The notes below the pieces were generated by a model. That model did no database searches. It was not told the origin of the DNA and saw only the letters and a list, made by a program, of their open reading frames with translations. DNA of 64,000 bases from Sphingobacterium gobiense. GTDB taxonomy: Bacteria; Bacteroidota; Bacteroidia; Sphingobacteriales; Sphingobacteriaceae. The stretch is taken from NCBI RefSeq assembly GCF_002980575.1, contig NZ_PVBS01000002.1, forward strand, positions 1,240,001 to 1,304,000, read 5' to 3'. Shown here one piece after another: positions 34,142-43,649 of this stretch. Every line of letters begins with the position of its first letter. The first letter of the stretch is position 1. The position numbers and the translations under genes are program-made.

Positions 34142-36877
34142 ATGAATAAGTTAAGCTATTATGTTGCTTTAATCGTTACGCTAGTCGCCATGCAGGTTTC
34201 GGGCGTTAAAGGGCAACAATTTGGGGTGAAGGGAAAAGTTTTGGATATCGAAACTTACCAACCTATTTCAGGAGTTAGTATAAAAATTGCGAATACCCAG
34301 TACGCTACATCTACAGACAATGCCGGAGAGTTTTCGCTCACGTTGCCGGAGAAACCAGGGGAGTATGTCCTTGTTAGTACGTTCGTCGGATACAACACCG
34401 ACTCTACAGCTTTCAACCTCGAACAGAAGACATGGGAGTTTGTACCGGTCGTGTTGGTTAATGCCAACTCCACTTTGGAAGAAGTGGTTATTACTAGAAG
34501 GAGAGAGCATATTAGTGAAGCGGCGTTGCTTGCAGAACGTAAGGCATCTAATTTGATGGTGGAGAAAATCGGAGCACAGGAGCTTTCTAGGAAAGGTGTC
34601 GGTGATGCGGCTAGTGCCCTAGCAAAGATGAGTGGCGTTTCCCGAATAGAAGGTACCAGCCAGGTGTATGTACGAGGATTGGGAGATCGCTATAATACGA
34701 CTTCATTTAATGGTCTACCGATTCCATCCAATGATCCGGAACGCAAGAATATTGATTTGGATCTGTTTACAACGGACATCGTTGAGTATGTTGCAGTCGA
34801 CAAAGTATATAGCAATTATATGTCAGGCGATTTTGCTGGTGGAAATGTCGATATCGCATCGAAAAGATATTCGGGTGATGGTATGTTGGAAGTTACTATA
34901 GGAAGCAACACGAATACCAATGTACTCGACCAATGGGATAATTTTTATCTGCAACAAGGACCGACCCGTAGTGGGTTTGTGAATTATGGTGTACCTAACG
35001 ATCCGCTCGGTGGATTTAATTTTCAAAATAGTTTGAATCCGAAGAAGCAAACGCCGCTTTTTGGGAATATTGGTATACGGGGTGGGAAATCTTTTGTGCT
35101 CGGTATGGGTAGCCGTTTAAATCTGTTTGCTGTGGCGAATTATACCAGTGATTATAATTATAGAGAGGGAGTAAATCGTGAACTTTCTGCAGGTGGAAAT
35201 CGAATAAAAGATCTAGATCAAATTCGTTACGGCTACGTTACGAATACTACAGGGATGTTAAACGCCGAATACGTGCTCAACCCAAATCATAAATTTTCGT
35301 ACAATTTCTTGTTCATCAATTCATCCGATCAATCTGCAGATCGTTATTCCGGTTTTATTCGCGATATGGCAGAAAATGGTCAAGGGATTATACAGCGGAA
35401 CACCTTCCGTCAAAGCAAACTATTTGTTAATCAAATTCTCGGTAATCATTTGCTGTCTGAAAAGATTGATTTGGATTGGGGGCTATCTTACAATAATGTG
35501 ACGAGCGGTATGCCTGATCGTACACAAAATACTATGGGTATCAACGATCAGCTAGGTTATCGTGTACTTTTACAGAACCAACCTGCTGATAACCATCGTT
35601 ATTTTCAAGATTTGACGGAAACAGAACTAGCATTTAATGTTGCTGCACACTATAAATTAGGAGACAATGATCAAGGCCGGATATCTCTTGGGTATAACGG
35701 TAAAATAAAAGACCGCGATTTTGAAGATTTCCAAGTTAATTTCCGAATTCCCTCAGCGGGACGTCAGCAACGTATTGATCTCAACGACCTAGATGCCTTT
35801 TTTAATCCTGATAATTTTAATCAAGGAGTATTTCGCTCAGAAGGTTTTACGTTAGATTTGCCCCAGACTTATCAAGGAAAACAGGATATCCATGCTTTTT
35901 TTGCAAATGGAGAATATAAGCTGACCGACAGATTGACGGGAATGATAGGTTTACGCTACGAAAATATCACGCAGACTATTGACTACGCTACGGTGTTGGA
36001 TCGATCAGGACGCCCCAATACCTTTAAGCGGAACAGCCTGCTGCCAAACTTGATTTTGAAGTACGAATTGAATGAAAAACAAAATCTACGTTTAGGAGCA
36101 AGTAAGACCTACACATTACCACAATTTAAGGAGCGGGCTTACTTTAGATATATAGATGTTACGGAGACTAGGGTAGGTAACCCTGATTTATATCCCTCAC
36201 AAGATTATAACTTAGATATTAGATGGGAAATGTTTCCACGTGCATCAGAGCTGTTATCGGTTACACTGTTTGGTAAGTATATCGTAGATCCAATGAATGA
36301 AGTAACATTTGCTTCATCTGCAAATGACGTTTCTTATATGAATACCGGGGACTGGGGAGCGGTATATGGTGCAGAGGTAGAAATAAAGAAAGATGTGTTC
36401 ACTTTTGATAATGGTGATAGTAAGTTATCGGTAGGGGGAAACGCTGCTTATATGAAAACTGATCAAGAATTAAGTGCAGAGAAAGTGCGCAGCGAGACAA
36501 TATATAACTTAAACTTGACACATGATCGCGCCGGTTTTACAGGAGCATCCGACTTCTTGATGAACGCAGACCTCTCCTTTACTAAGAAATGGAATAACGA
36601 ATCAGACATTGTGGCTACTGTTTTATACAATCACTTCTCTGACCGATTATATGCGTTAGGAACTGAAGGTAAGGGAAACCAGATCGATCGAGGTCTTGGA
36701 ACGTTAGATTTTATACTGAAATATAAGGTCAATCGTAAATTTGGTGTCGATTTGGGAGCTAGAAATCTATTAGATCCAACCTACGAACGGATTCAGGACA
36801 ACACCGATGTGCCAGTGACCATCTTATCTTATAAAAGAGGTATTCGCTTTTCGTTAGGATTCAAATATAATTTATAG
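34142..36877 (+). CDS. TonB-dependent outer-membrane receptor
   Basis: A 911-aa receptor. Signal peptide residues 1-24, then a carboxypeptidase-regulatory-like domain (about 26-110: VKGKVLDIETYQPISGVSI). A plug domain follows (about 125-240, with GVGDAASALAKMSGVSRIEG, VYVRGLGDRYNTTSFNGLPI), then a beta barrel ending FKYNL. It imports an unknown ligand using TonB energy. The next gene encodes a beta-helix lipoprotein and the divergent neighbours an apparent metal-related ABC system; a metal-related cargo is inference from context. Confidence 0.92.
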   Translation: MNKLSYYVALIVTLVAMQVSGVKGQQFGVKGKVLDIETYQPISGVSIKIANTQYATSTDNAGEFSLTLPEKPGEYVLVSTFVGYNTDSTAFNLEQKTWEFVPVVLVNANSTLEEVVITRRREHISEAALLAERKASNLMVEKIGAQELSRKGVGDAASALAKMSGVSRIEGTSQVYVRGLGDRYNTTSFNGLPIPSNDPERKNIDLDLFTTDIVEYVAVDKVYSNYMSGDFAGGNVDIASKRYSGDGMLEVTIGSNTNTNVLDQWDNFYLQQGPTRSGFVNYGVPNDPLGGFNFQNSLNPKKQTPLFGNIGIRGGKSFVLGMGSRLNLFAVANYTSDYNYREGVNRELSAGGNRIKDLDQIRYGYVTNTTGMLNAEYVLNPNHKFSYNFLFINSSDQSADRYSGFIRDMAENGQGIIQRNTFRQSKLFVNQILGNHLLSEKIDLDWGLSYNNVTSGMPDRTQNTMGINDQLGYRVLLQNQPADNHRYFQDLTETELAFNVAAHYKLGDNDQGRISLGYNGKIKDRDFEDFQVNFRIPSAGRQQRIDLNDLDAFFNPDNFNQGVFRSEGFTLDLPQTYQGKQDIHAFFANGEYKLTDRLTGMIGLRYENITQTIDYATVLDRSGRPNTFKRNSLLPNLILKYELNEKQNLRLGASKTYTLPQFKERAYFRYIDVTETRVGNPDLYPSQDYNLDIRWEMFPRASELLSVTLFGKYIVDPMNEVTFASSANDVSYMNTGDWGAVYGAEVEIKKDVFTFDNGDSKLSVGGNAAYMKTDQELSAEKVRSETIYNLNLTHDRAGFTGASDFLMNADLSFTKKWNNESDIVATVLYNHFSDRLYALGTEGKGNQIDRGLGTLDFILKYKVNRKFGVDLGARNLLDPTYERIQDNTDVPVTILSYKRGIRFSLGFKYNL

Positions 36878-36962
36878 TCGAGTTTAACATAAAGATAATA
36901 TTTCGTTAATGTATTGGAAATTTTAACCATAGATATTTGTATTAAATAAAATAAAAAGAGAG

Positions 36963-38156
36963 ATGATGAGAAAATCTACTATTCCAATGACTAAAATGTT
37001 CTGTTTAGGGCTTTTGTCTGCTTCTTTAGCATTTACATCTTGTAGTGACGACGATACTCCAGAACCAGACGGAGACTCTTCCTTTGAGTTGGTGCGTGAT
37101 GATTTCCACGGTGAAATTACAGAAGGTGAAGTTATCTTGACTTCTGGTACCTATCAGTTGACAGGAAAAGTGGAAGTAAAAGAAGGCGCTACGTTGACTA
37201 TTAAGCCCGGCGTAATCATCGAAGCAACAAATGTTTCGGGTGACCGTCAGGACGTTCGGTACATTGCCGTGGGGCAAGGAGGAAAAATCAATGTTGAAGG
37301 TACTAAGGAAAATCCGGTTGTTATGACAGCTACTACAAAAAAACCTGGTGCTTGGGGAGGATTGGTTATCTGTGGTCGCGCCCCAATCAATAAAGGATTA
37401 ACAGCTTCTGCAGAAGTGTCTGAATTGACATATGGAGGTACAGTCGTCAATGATAATTCAGGAACCGTTCGATATTTGAGAATTGAATATTCCGGATACT
37501 CTTACGACGGAACAAAAGAATTCAACGGCCTTTCTATGTTTGGTGTCGGAAAAGGAACAACAATCGAATATGTACAATCTTACGAGGGTTCCGATGATGC
37601 TTTCGAATGGTTTGGCGGTACAGTGGATTCTAGATATCTGGTTGCTGTGAATACACATGAAGAAGTTGGAGATGATATCTTTGATTGGACAGAGGGATGG
37701 AACGGTACCGGTGAGTATTGGTATGGTATAAGAACGAATAGTGGTAACAGAGGTATTGAAGCCGATAATAATTCTAGTAACCATAATGCGGATCCTATCT
37801 CTAATCCTACGATTAAAAATTTGACATTAATTGGGAACAACGATAGTGACGGGAGTGAAAACCAAGCTATTAAAATGCGTGTAGGAACAAATGGTAATTT
37901 TGACAATGTGGTATTAAGTAACTGGGGTGTTGGTTTCGATATCCAACATGACGAAAGTTTGGCATTTGTTGAAGCTGGTGAATTAAAAGCAACCAATGTT
38001 AAATTCCTAAATGTGGGAACAAAAGCAAAAGGTACTTCTACTGCAGATGCTGATGTAGACATCACAAAAGTATTTACAGAGAACGATGAAGCAACTGGTG
38101 CTGGAAACGGTGTTGATGTTCCAGAATGGGCTCAAGGTTGGACTGTAGGCTTGTAA
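36963..38156 (+). CDS. Surface lipoprotein with parallel beta-helix
   Basis: A 397-aa lipoprotein (lipobox LAFTSC, Cys27 of the long form), with an Asp-rich start to the mature protein (SDDDTPEPDGD). Repeated short strands (GTYQLTGKVEVKEGATLTIKPG, GGKINVEGTKENPVVMTAT, AWGGLVICGRAPIN) indicate a right-handed beta-helix. Acidic segments such as GSDDAFEWFGGTVDS may bind cations. No catalytic motif seen. It lies 85 bp after the TonB receptor and probably is its partner lipoprotein. Tandem ATGs at 36963 and 36966. Confidence 0.75.
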   Translation: MMRKSTIPMTKMFCLGLLSASLAFTSCSDDDTPEPDGDSSFELVRDDFHGEITEGEVILTSGTYQLTGKVEVKEGATLTIKPGVIIEATNVSGDRQDVRYIAVGQGGKINVEGTKENPVVMTATTKKPGAWGGLVICGRAPINKGLTASAEVSELTYGGTVVNDNSGTVRYLRIEYSGYSYDGTKEFNGLSMFGVGKGTTIEYVQSYEGSDDAFEWFGGTVDSRYLVAVNTHEEVGDDIFDWTEGWNGTGEYWYGIRTNSGNRGIEADNNSSNHNADPISNPTIKNLTLIGNNDSDGSENQAIKMRVGTNGNFDNVVLSNWGVGFDIQHDESLAFVEAGELKATNVKFLNVGTKAKGTSTADADVDITKVFTENDEATGAGNGVDVPEWAQGWTVGL

Positions 38157-38198
38157 GTTTACGCTTCAGAACAATAAAAAATATAATACCTCTCAAAG

Positions 38199-38228
38199 AG
38201 CCGGCTTCCGATAAGGAGCCGGCTTTTT
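38199..38228 (+). terminator. Terminator of the TonB receptor/lipoprotein operon
   Basis: AGCCGGCT (38199-38206) and AGCCGGCT (38217-38224), a self-complementary pair forming a stem with a 10-nt loop, followed by TTTTT. The remaining stretch to 38504 holds no gene I can support. Confidence 0.88.
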
Positions 38229-38504
38229 ACTATTTATACATCAGTGTAGAAGATATAATGCCACATGAAAGATTTAGTTAATAAGCTTAATATTTTTATG
38301 GTCAATTTTTAATGGTAACATAAATAGATCATAACGTAGAGTTAATTTATATATTTTATTTTCATATTACAGATTTATACTAACTATACTCTCTAAAAAG
38401 AAAGTAGAAATGAGCATGTGTCACGCCTTGATATAGCCATATTATCTTTTTGTTAAATGATCTTTTCAATTTTCTGTCATCCTGCCATATTTGTAATTTT
38501 AGAT

Positions 38505-38831
38505 ATGAAGATAAATCTAATGTGCTATTTAGTAATATCAGTTCTGTTGTTGACTGGCTGCGGCGTGCTCTTTAGCCGTTACAATAACTATATGAGCGAA
38601 TGGAAAGGACAGGATGCAGACCAAGTCTATTTCGTGTATGGTCCGCCAATGCGTAAACAAGAGCTAAAAGATGGGAGAACACTTATAGCGTATGATTATC
38701 AAGCACCGGGCGGAGATAATATAACCACATGCGAGATTAGATTTACGTTAGGTGATGGCATTGTTGAGCAAGCAACATACACAGGCAATTATGGCGCGGT
38801 ATCACGTTTTGTGAAAGGCCCTTCTAAGTAG
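38505..38831 (+). CDS. Small lipoprotein of unknown function
   Basis: A 108-aa lipoprotein; the frame is open from 38457, but the ATG at 38505 gives a proper signal (MKINLMCYLVISVLLLTGC). The mature part contains QVYFVYGPPMRKQELKDGRTLIAYDY and CEIRFTLGDGIVEQATYTG, resembling small outer-membrane-assembly-type (BamE/SmpA-like) lipoproteins that read a 'GPP/GxP' turn then beta strands. That comparison is weak. Monocistronic. Confidence 0.6.
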   Translation: MKINLMCYLVISVLLLTGCGVLFSRYNNYMSEWKGQDADQVYFVYGPPMRKQELKDGRTLIAYDYQAPGGDNITTCEIRFTLGDGIVEQATYTGNYGAVSRFVKGPSK

Positions 38832-38840
38832 CTACATTCA

Positions 38841-39172
38841 ATGTATGGTTTCTGTATGTGCATCGTGCACTTTTTGCTAGTTGGATGCGATTGTCAAGAG
38901 GTATCGGGTAAGTTGGGAAGCTTATCTATCAAGGAGATAAGGAAAAAGCTTACATAGCTTTAAAACGTTGGTTTGTCGATAATTTTCCAGACATCCAAAA
39001 TGTGATTCAGATTGACGATAGGGAAGCCGGAACATTGGTCGGCAAGTCGGTGAGGAAATATAATTTTAAATCAGGCGTCAATAAATCTGATTTTTCTATG
39101 TATTTTACGGTAGCCATAAATATCAGTCCCGATACGGTGGATATGTCGGTATATAATATTTATGAATCTTAG
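38841..39172 (+). pseudogene. Frameshifted DUF4468-like lipoprotein gene
   Basis: Two frames join into one protein. The first (from 38841) starts with a lipoprotein-like segment ending LLVGC, then DCQEVSGK, and runs out of frame. The second (38912-39172) reads GKLIYQGDKEKAYIALKRWF, then QIDDREAGTLVGKS and ends at TAG. This is the DUF4468 pattern (helix, then a beta sheet after DDKEAG). The break at 38906-38919 contains GGGTAAGT/TGGGAAG, as if an 8-bp stretch had been duplicated. It lies directly upstream of the IS element. Confidence 0.6.
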
Positions 39173-39184
39173 GAAATGGTAAAG

Positions 39185-40298
39185 TGTCTATTCCTGAAAT
39201 AGCTTGACACCTTTTCGGTAAAAAGAGGAAAAAGATGTCAAACTCAACAGGAAGAAAACAGAAAGAGATTTTACTTAAGGACCGCTTCAGTGATGAGAGT
39301 TCCACCCAGCCAGAGATAGCATTCCGTAGATGGCTGGTCGGCGAGCTGGACGCAGGCCGGATGACCGAAGGGGAAGCACGTGCGCGATTTCATATAGGAG
39401 ATGCTACATGGTGGAGACTGATACGCCGCTGGCGTAGGTTATATTCTTCGGATATTCCTTTAACTTTACCCCCGATGACCGAAAAAGAACAGCGAGAACT
39501 AGAGGCGCTTCATAAGCGGATAAAGGAGCTGGAAAAGCATCTGGAAGATGCCAAGGTGAAGAATACTGCACTGGAAACATTGGTCGATGTTGCCGAACAG
39601 AAACTGCGGATCAGTATCCGAAAAAAGTCTGGGTCCAAACAGTAAGCCTGCTCAGGCAGTTGTACCCACATTACAGTGTAGGGTACCTCTGTTCACTGTT
39701 TGGGTATAGCCGACAAGGCTATTATGAGCAGATAAAGCGTGCCGAAGAGAAGCATATGGCAGATGCACTGGTCATCAAGATGGTCAGGGAGGTGCGCAAA
39801 GACCTGCCCCGCTGTGGTGTCCCCAAGCTGATGGTCATCTTAAAAGACAGGTTTGACGGGCATGGTATAAAAATGGGCAGGGACCAGCTGTACAGGCTGC
39901 TGGGGGAACGTGGGTACCTGATCCGCGATCTGAGCGTGCTGACATGTGCAGGGCAGTTATGGGTAAGCGACATCACCTATCTCCACCTGAAGCATGGGTT
40001 CGCCTACCTGAGTATTGTTACAGATGCCTATTCCCACCGGATTATCGGCTACTGCCTTCACCCCACGCTCCACAGTGATGGCCCTATAAATGCTTTATTG
40101 ATGGCAAGCACCTCTAAAATGCAGGGGACACTGATCCATCACAGTGACCGCGGTGTACAGTACTGCTGCCAGCAATATATACAGACACTGGAGTCATTTG
40201 GCATCCGCATATCTATGACCGAGAACAGTGACCCTTATGAAAATGCCATTGCCGAACGGATCAACGGTATATTAAAGACGGAATTCCTGTTGGACTTT
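39185..40298 (+). mobile_element. Truncated IS3-family insertion sequence (IS150-like)
   Basis: The left end begins TGTCTATTCCTGAAATAGCT at 39185, with the 5'-TG expected of IS3 elements. It carries orfA (39235-39645) and orfB in the -1 frame, joined by the slippery sequence AAAAAAG at 39621-39627. The right end and the last few dozen codons of orfB are missing: homology stops at about 40298, where the ars-operon flank begins. The truncated copy cannot transpose by itself. Confidence 0.8.
39235..39645 (+). CDS. IS3-family transposase OrfA
   Basis: A 136-aa helix-turn-helix and leucine-zipper protein: ARFHIGDATWWRLIRRW for DNA binding and a coiled coil (QRELEALHKRIKELEKHLED) at about residues 85-125. 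In IS3 elements OrfA is made alone as a repressor, or fused to OrfB by -1 frameshifting. The slippery A-AAA-AAG heptamer is near its 3' end. The frame is intact. Confidence 0.85.
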   Translation: MSNSTGRKQKEILLKDRFSDESSTQPEIAFRRWLVGELDAGRMTEGEARARFHIGDATWWRLIRRWRRLYSSDIPLTLPPMTEKEQRELEALHKRIKELEKHLEDAKVKNTALETLVDVAEQKLRISIRKKSGSKQ

Positions 40299-40376
40299 TC
40301 AGCTGGGTGCGCTCTATGTTCATATTGTTTTCTAACTACATCCACAGTCAGATTTCGTTTGTTCACTTTCATCTAA
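39630..40376 (+). pseudogene. IS3-family transposase OrfB, C-terminally truncated
   Basis: DDE integrase-type transposase, read after the -1 shift (frame continuous from about 39622; first in-frame TTG start 39660). The catalytic Asp in LWVSDITYLHL, the second Asp in HHSDRGVQYC and the Glu in NAIAERINGILKTEF are all present. After LLD (about 40297) the sequence turns into unrelated residues before a stop at 40376, overlapping the 3' end of the ars operon on the other strand. The normal RPH-type C terminus is gone. Confidence 0.8.
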
Positions 40377-40799
40377 GTATTTGAGAATATAGGGAGACAG
40401 CTCCTTTTTCTCATGCTCTTTTTGAGGTTCAAAATAGCCCCTTAATAAAACTTCTATCAAAGTCTTTTTATCAGGTTCAGCTATGGTAGCTCCTTTCCAA
40501 GTCCACTCTCTTTTTTCAGAGTTATCTGTGGGATGGTGCGGGTGAAAATCCAAATTGCCTACTCTTATTGTTGGAGAAGCAACTATTTGGACTTTTTCAG
40601 CTTCCTGAACAGTCCTGATTGTTGTTGATTTTAGAAAGATTTCGCAATCCAAATTATCAAATAGCTTCTGAACAGCTTGAACTGCGGAGACCAATTTTCC
40701 CTGAATGGTATCACAGGCTGAACAGGAACCGTCAGCATTTGCTGGCATCTCTACCTGAATAAATTCTACTTTTAATACATTTTTTGTTTGTGCTTCCAT
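40332..40799 (-). CDS. DUF2703 domain protein of the ars operon
   Basis: A 155-aa cytoplasmic protein with a thioredoxin-like pattern. It has a CxxC pair in GSCSACDTI (Cys26, Cys29), then SPTIRVGNLDF (cis-proline-like SPT motif), and ends SDCGCS with two more cysteines. DUF2703 proteins occur with arsenic or heavy-metal genes, but the reaction is unknown; a thiol chaperone or reductase role is inference. It is the last gene of the operon and abuts the truncated IS. Confidence 0.8.
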   Translation of the reverse strand: MEAQTKNVLKVEFIQVEMPANADGSCSACDTIQGKLVSAVQAVQKLFDNLDCEIFLKSTTIRTVQEAEKVQIVASPTIRVGNLDFHPHHPTDNSEKREWTWKGATIAEPDKKTLIEVLLRGYFEPQKEHEKKELSPYILKYLDESEQTKSDCGCS

Positions 40800-40868
40800 T
40801 TTCTTTGATTTAAAATTTACTCATAAGACTGGAAAGGCATTGAAAAGATGCAGCATTTTTTACAATTT

Positions 40869-41411
40869 TTATTTCAGGCAACAAGATTTGGTTATGGTAT
40901 AAGACATTGAATAGCTCTCGGAAGGCTCTACTGTGCCGCATTCGTCAAATTTATTCCTTAACATTTTCCGGGCCCTTTGAACTCTTGATTTCGTAGCTGT
41001 TAACGTCAAACCGAGTTGTTCTGCAATTTCCTTTTGTGGCATCCCTTCTATATCCGAGAGCCTTAACGGTTCTGAATATTCAGTGGGCAGTTCATCTATG
41101 AAATTGTAAAGCCAAACAAAGATATTCTCATCATACTCTTGTTGGCTATGCAGGTATAACTGCCCAAAATTTGAATGGGTTGTCGTCCGCTTTGACTTCT
41201 TATGAAAATCAATGAGCGTATTTAGCGCAACTTTGTAAAGCCAAGCCTTTATGAACTTTACATTGTTTTTTGTCTCACAATAATCTGTGATCTTGATAAG
41301 GACTGATTGCATAATGTCATTAACATCATCCTCATCAGTGACCCGTTTTTTTACATAACCTTTTATCTCCTGACGATAAGCTGCCCAAATATTAAATATG
41401 TCACATTTCAT
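40869..41411 (-). CDS. sigZ: SigZ-like ECF sigma factor within the ars operon
   Basis: A 180-aa sigma-70 family factor. Region 2 is visible at about residues 5-75 (IWAAYRQEIKGYVKKRV, DVNDIMQSVLIKI) and region 4 at about 105-155 (LPTEYSEPLRLSDIEGMPQKEIAEQLGLTLTATKSRVQRARKML). The C terminus adds a tail with cysteines (DECGTVEPSE..., KSCCLK) that could bind metalloid or metal. No anti-sigma gene is adjacent. Located between acr3 and the DUF2703 gene, so it is probably made when the operon is derepressed. Confidence 0.85.
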   Translation of the reverse strand: MKCDIFNIWAAYRQEIKGYVKKRVTDEDDVNDIMQSVLIKITDYCETKNNVKFIKAWLYKVALNTLIDFHKKSKRTTTHSNFGQLYLHSQQEYDENIFVWLYNFIDELPTEYSEPLRLSDIEGMPQKEIAEQLGLTLTATKSRVQRARKMLRNKFDECGTVEPSESYSMSYTITKSCCLK

Positions 41412-41448
41412 CTCTTAAATGTTTTAGTGTAGCAACCAATAGGTAATG

Positions 41449-42480
41449 CTACCCGTAATACTTCTTCTTCATCCACAAACTTGCCCTGACTAATAGTATC
41501 AGTACCGGAACTTCTACCAATGGGCCGATAACGCCTACAAATGCCTGAGGTGAATGAATGCCAAATACCGCTATTGCGACGGCTATTGCCAGTTCAAAAT
41601 TATTTCCGGTAGCTGTAAAAGCGATGGATGCATTTTTATCGTAAGGAACATTTAGGGATTTGTTGATAAAGAAGCTCACGAAAAACATCAATACAAAGTA
41701 GATAACTAATGGAATAGCTACTTTTACCACATCCATTGGTAGTTCCAATATTTTATCGCCTTTCAAGCTGAACATTAATACTATCGTAAACAATAAAGCG
41801 TACAATGTAACGGGTGATATTTTGGGTACGAACTTTCTGTTATACCATGCTATGCCTTTTGATTTCACAAGGAAGTAACGGCTAAGAAAACCTGCCAAGA
41901 ACGGAATTCCTAGATAGATCAATACGCTTTCTGTAACGTCTTTCATGGAAACGCTTACGTCGAAATTGGCTAATCCTAATTTGGCAGGTAATACGTTGAT
42001 GAACAGCCAGACTAAAAAGCTGTAGGTAAAGATCTGAAAGATACTGTTTAAGGCGACCAGCATAGCCGTATATTCTCTGTTAGCTTTAGCTAAGTCACTC
42101 CACACAATAACCATAGCGATACATCTCGCCAAGCCAATCAGTATCAGACCGGTCATATAATCAGGTTCGTTCCGCAAAAATAAAACGGCTAACCCGAACA
42201 TCAGTACGGTGCCGATCACCCAATTCAGCAATAAAGATATACCGATTACTTTTTTATCCTTAAATGCCATGGGTAATAAGGAATAATCAACCTTTGCCAA
42301 TGGCGGATACATCATGAGTATCAACCCTATAGCCAGAGGAATATTTGTGGTGCCTACAGATAAAGTATTTGTCATGTTGGAAATACCTGGAAAGGCATGT
42401 CCTAAACCTACACCTATTGCCATCGCAAGAAATATCCATAAGGTTAGGTAACGGTCAAGAAATTTTAGTTTTGGTTGCAT
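41449..42480 (-). CDS. acr3: Acr3-family arsenite efflux transporter
   Basis: A 343-aa inner-membrane protein with ten hydrophobic segments, exporting arsenite using the proton gradient. Family signatures: [20 protein letters not shown] near the N terminus, [23 protein letters not shown] with the conserved cysteine, and [20 protein letters not shown]. It is 3 bp downstream of the arsenate reductase gene, so reduction and export are coupled. Confidence 0.95.
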   Translation of the reverse strand: MQPKLKFLDRYLTLWIFLAMAIGVGLGHAFPGISNMTNTLSVGTTNIPLAIGLILMMYPPLAKVDYSLLPMAFKDKKVIGISLLLNWVIGTVLMFGLAVLFLRNEPDYMTGLILIGLARCIAMVIVWSDLAKANREYTAMLVALNSIFQIFTYSFLVWLFINVLPAKLGLANFDVSVSMKDVTESVLIYLGIPFLAGFLSRYFLVKSKGIAWYNRKFVPKISPVTLYALLFTIVLMFSLKGDKILELPMDVVKVAIPLVIYFVLMFFVSFFINKSLNVPYDKNASIAFTATGNNFELAIAVAIAVFGIHSPQAFVGVIGPLVEVPVLILLVRASLWMKKKYYG

Positions 42481-42483
42481 CGG

Positions 42484-43089
42484 TTATTTTTTAATCATTG
42501 AAAAAACATACAACATTTCCGATGCGATCTGCAGACTTCTTTCTGCGTACACTTTGGCTTGTTCAGGGGTATTGTCTGAAATTTTTGGGTCTTCAAATGT
42601 TATAGGTATCCTCTTTTCCGCCCCCGCAATAAAAGGACAGCCGCCATCTGCCTGTGAGCAAGTCATAATAGCTGCGAAGGCAGATACAGGATTGAAAGAG
42701 CTGTCGTATTTTTTTGAAAAACCAATAATCGGCAAAGCATTGTCACTATACCTTATGGCGTACACAGGATTGGTAGTTTCCGCAATCTTGAAAATATTAA
42801 ACCCCTGATTGGTCAATGTTTCAGCTACTTTTGGGAATAATGCAGTTTCTTCTGTCCCTCCCGAGTAGCAATGTACATTTGGAATACTGTAGTGTGCTGC
42901 TGCTACCTGTGCCCAAACCTGTGATAAATGGCTTCTACGTGAGTTATGGGTGCAGATGAAATTGAGATTTACTTCCTGTCTGTTATCTATTTTTTGTTGA
43001 ACAAAATCTATCAACGGCTGTAATATGGTTCTACGTTCTTCGCTGATGTTTTGCAATTGTGTTATTGTTTCAATTATCTTCTGATACAT
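42484..43089 (-). CDS. arsC: Arsenate reductase / low-molecular-weight phosphatase-like protein
   Basis: Reduces arsenate to arsenite for Acr3. The frame runs back to 43137 but overlaps the upstream gene; the ATG at 43089 gives 201 aa and avoids the overlap. The phosphatase-type loop is FICTHNSRRSHLS (Cys46, Arg52). Further cysteines in MTCSQADGGCPF can take part in thiol relay. It is longer than the 130-aa thioredoxin-coupled ArsC, but this extended form is usual in Bacteroidota ars operons. Confidence 0.88.
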   Translation of the reverse strand: MYQKIIETITQLQNISEERRTILQPLIDFVQQKIDNRQEVNLNFICTHNSRRSHLSQVWAQVAAAHYSIPNVHCYSGGTEETALFPKVAETLTNQGFNIFKIAETTNPVYAIRYSDNALPIIGFSKKYDSSFNPVSAFAAIMTCSQADGGCPFIAGAEKRIPITFEDPKISDNTPEQAKVYAERSLQIASEMLYVFSMIKK

Positions 43090-43109
43090 TTCTTTACTTT
43101 TTATATTTG

Positions 43110-43583
43110 TTAACAACAATCGCCTCCAGGTGTACATGAGTTATTTTGGCTGTTTGTAAGTACCGAAAGACTTATCTTTTGTTTTTCAGAAGGAATACCG
43201 CAAGCGTCTTCAGCCAGACAAGCCGTTGTCTTATTTTTCAGAACAAAGTTTTTTCCGTTGAATTCCAGATCGTATTTACCAATGGTGTCGCTTTGGTATT
43301 CTACTTCAATTTCAGCATCTTCAATATCCAATTTTTCTTCAGATAGTTTGATGATATTCAATAGTTTCCCTGGTTTTAATCTATGCTCAAAATCGTTCGC
43401 ATTCCATAGTTGGAAATTGACAACCTTTTCAGTGCGAATTACACCTCCACAGTCGATAAAGTTTTTAGTGATCTGTCCCACTTCAGTGACATGGAAATGC
43501 TCTGGAACAAAAGTTCCGTTCTCTAATTGAAATTCAACATTATTTAATGTTGGTAAGATTTCTTTAATGTTTGATAGTTTCAT
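43110..43583 (-). CDS. DUF6428 family protein of the ars operon
   Basis: A 157-aa cytoplasmic protein: HVTEVGQITKNFIDCGG in the first third, a beta-rich middle, and a C terminus with cysteines (TACLAEDACGIP, NNSCTPGGDCC). DUF6428 proteins are regularly encoded between arsR and arsC in Bacteroidota; their function is unknown. A copy of the presumed ArsR operator lies 22-49 bp upstream of its ATG, so it has its own control site besides read-through from arsR. Confidence 0.82.
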   Translation of the reverse strand: MKLSNIKEILPTLNNVEFQLENGTFVPEHFHVTEVGQITKNFIDCGGVIRTEKVVNFQLWNANDFEHRLKPGKLLNIIKLSEEKLDIEDAEIEVEYQSDTIGKYDLEFNGKNFVLKNKTTACLAEDACGIPSEKQKISLSVLTNSQNNSCTPGGDCC

Positions 43584-43604
43584 ATAATAGCTATTTTATG
43601 ATAA

Positions 43605-43632
43605 ATTATATATTGCAATATTACGATAATAA
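43605..43632. promoter_or_regulatory. Presumed ArsR operator 1
   Basis: 28-bp sequence centred on the 12-bp palindrome ATATTGCAATAT, identical to operator 2 (43987-44014). It lies between arsR and the DUF6428 gene, 22 bp before the latter's ATG. Confidence 0.75.
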
Positions 43633-43649
43633 GTACTAAAAAAATGTGG

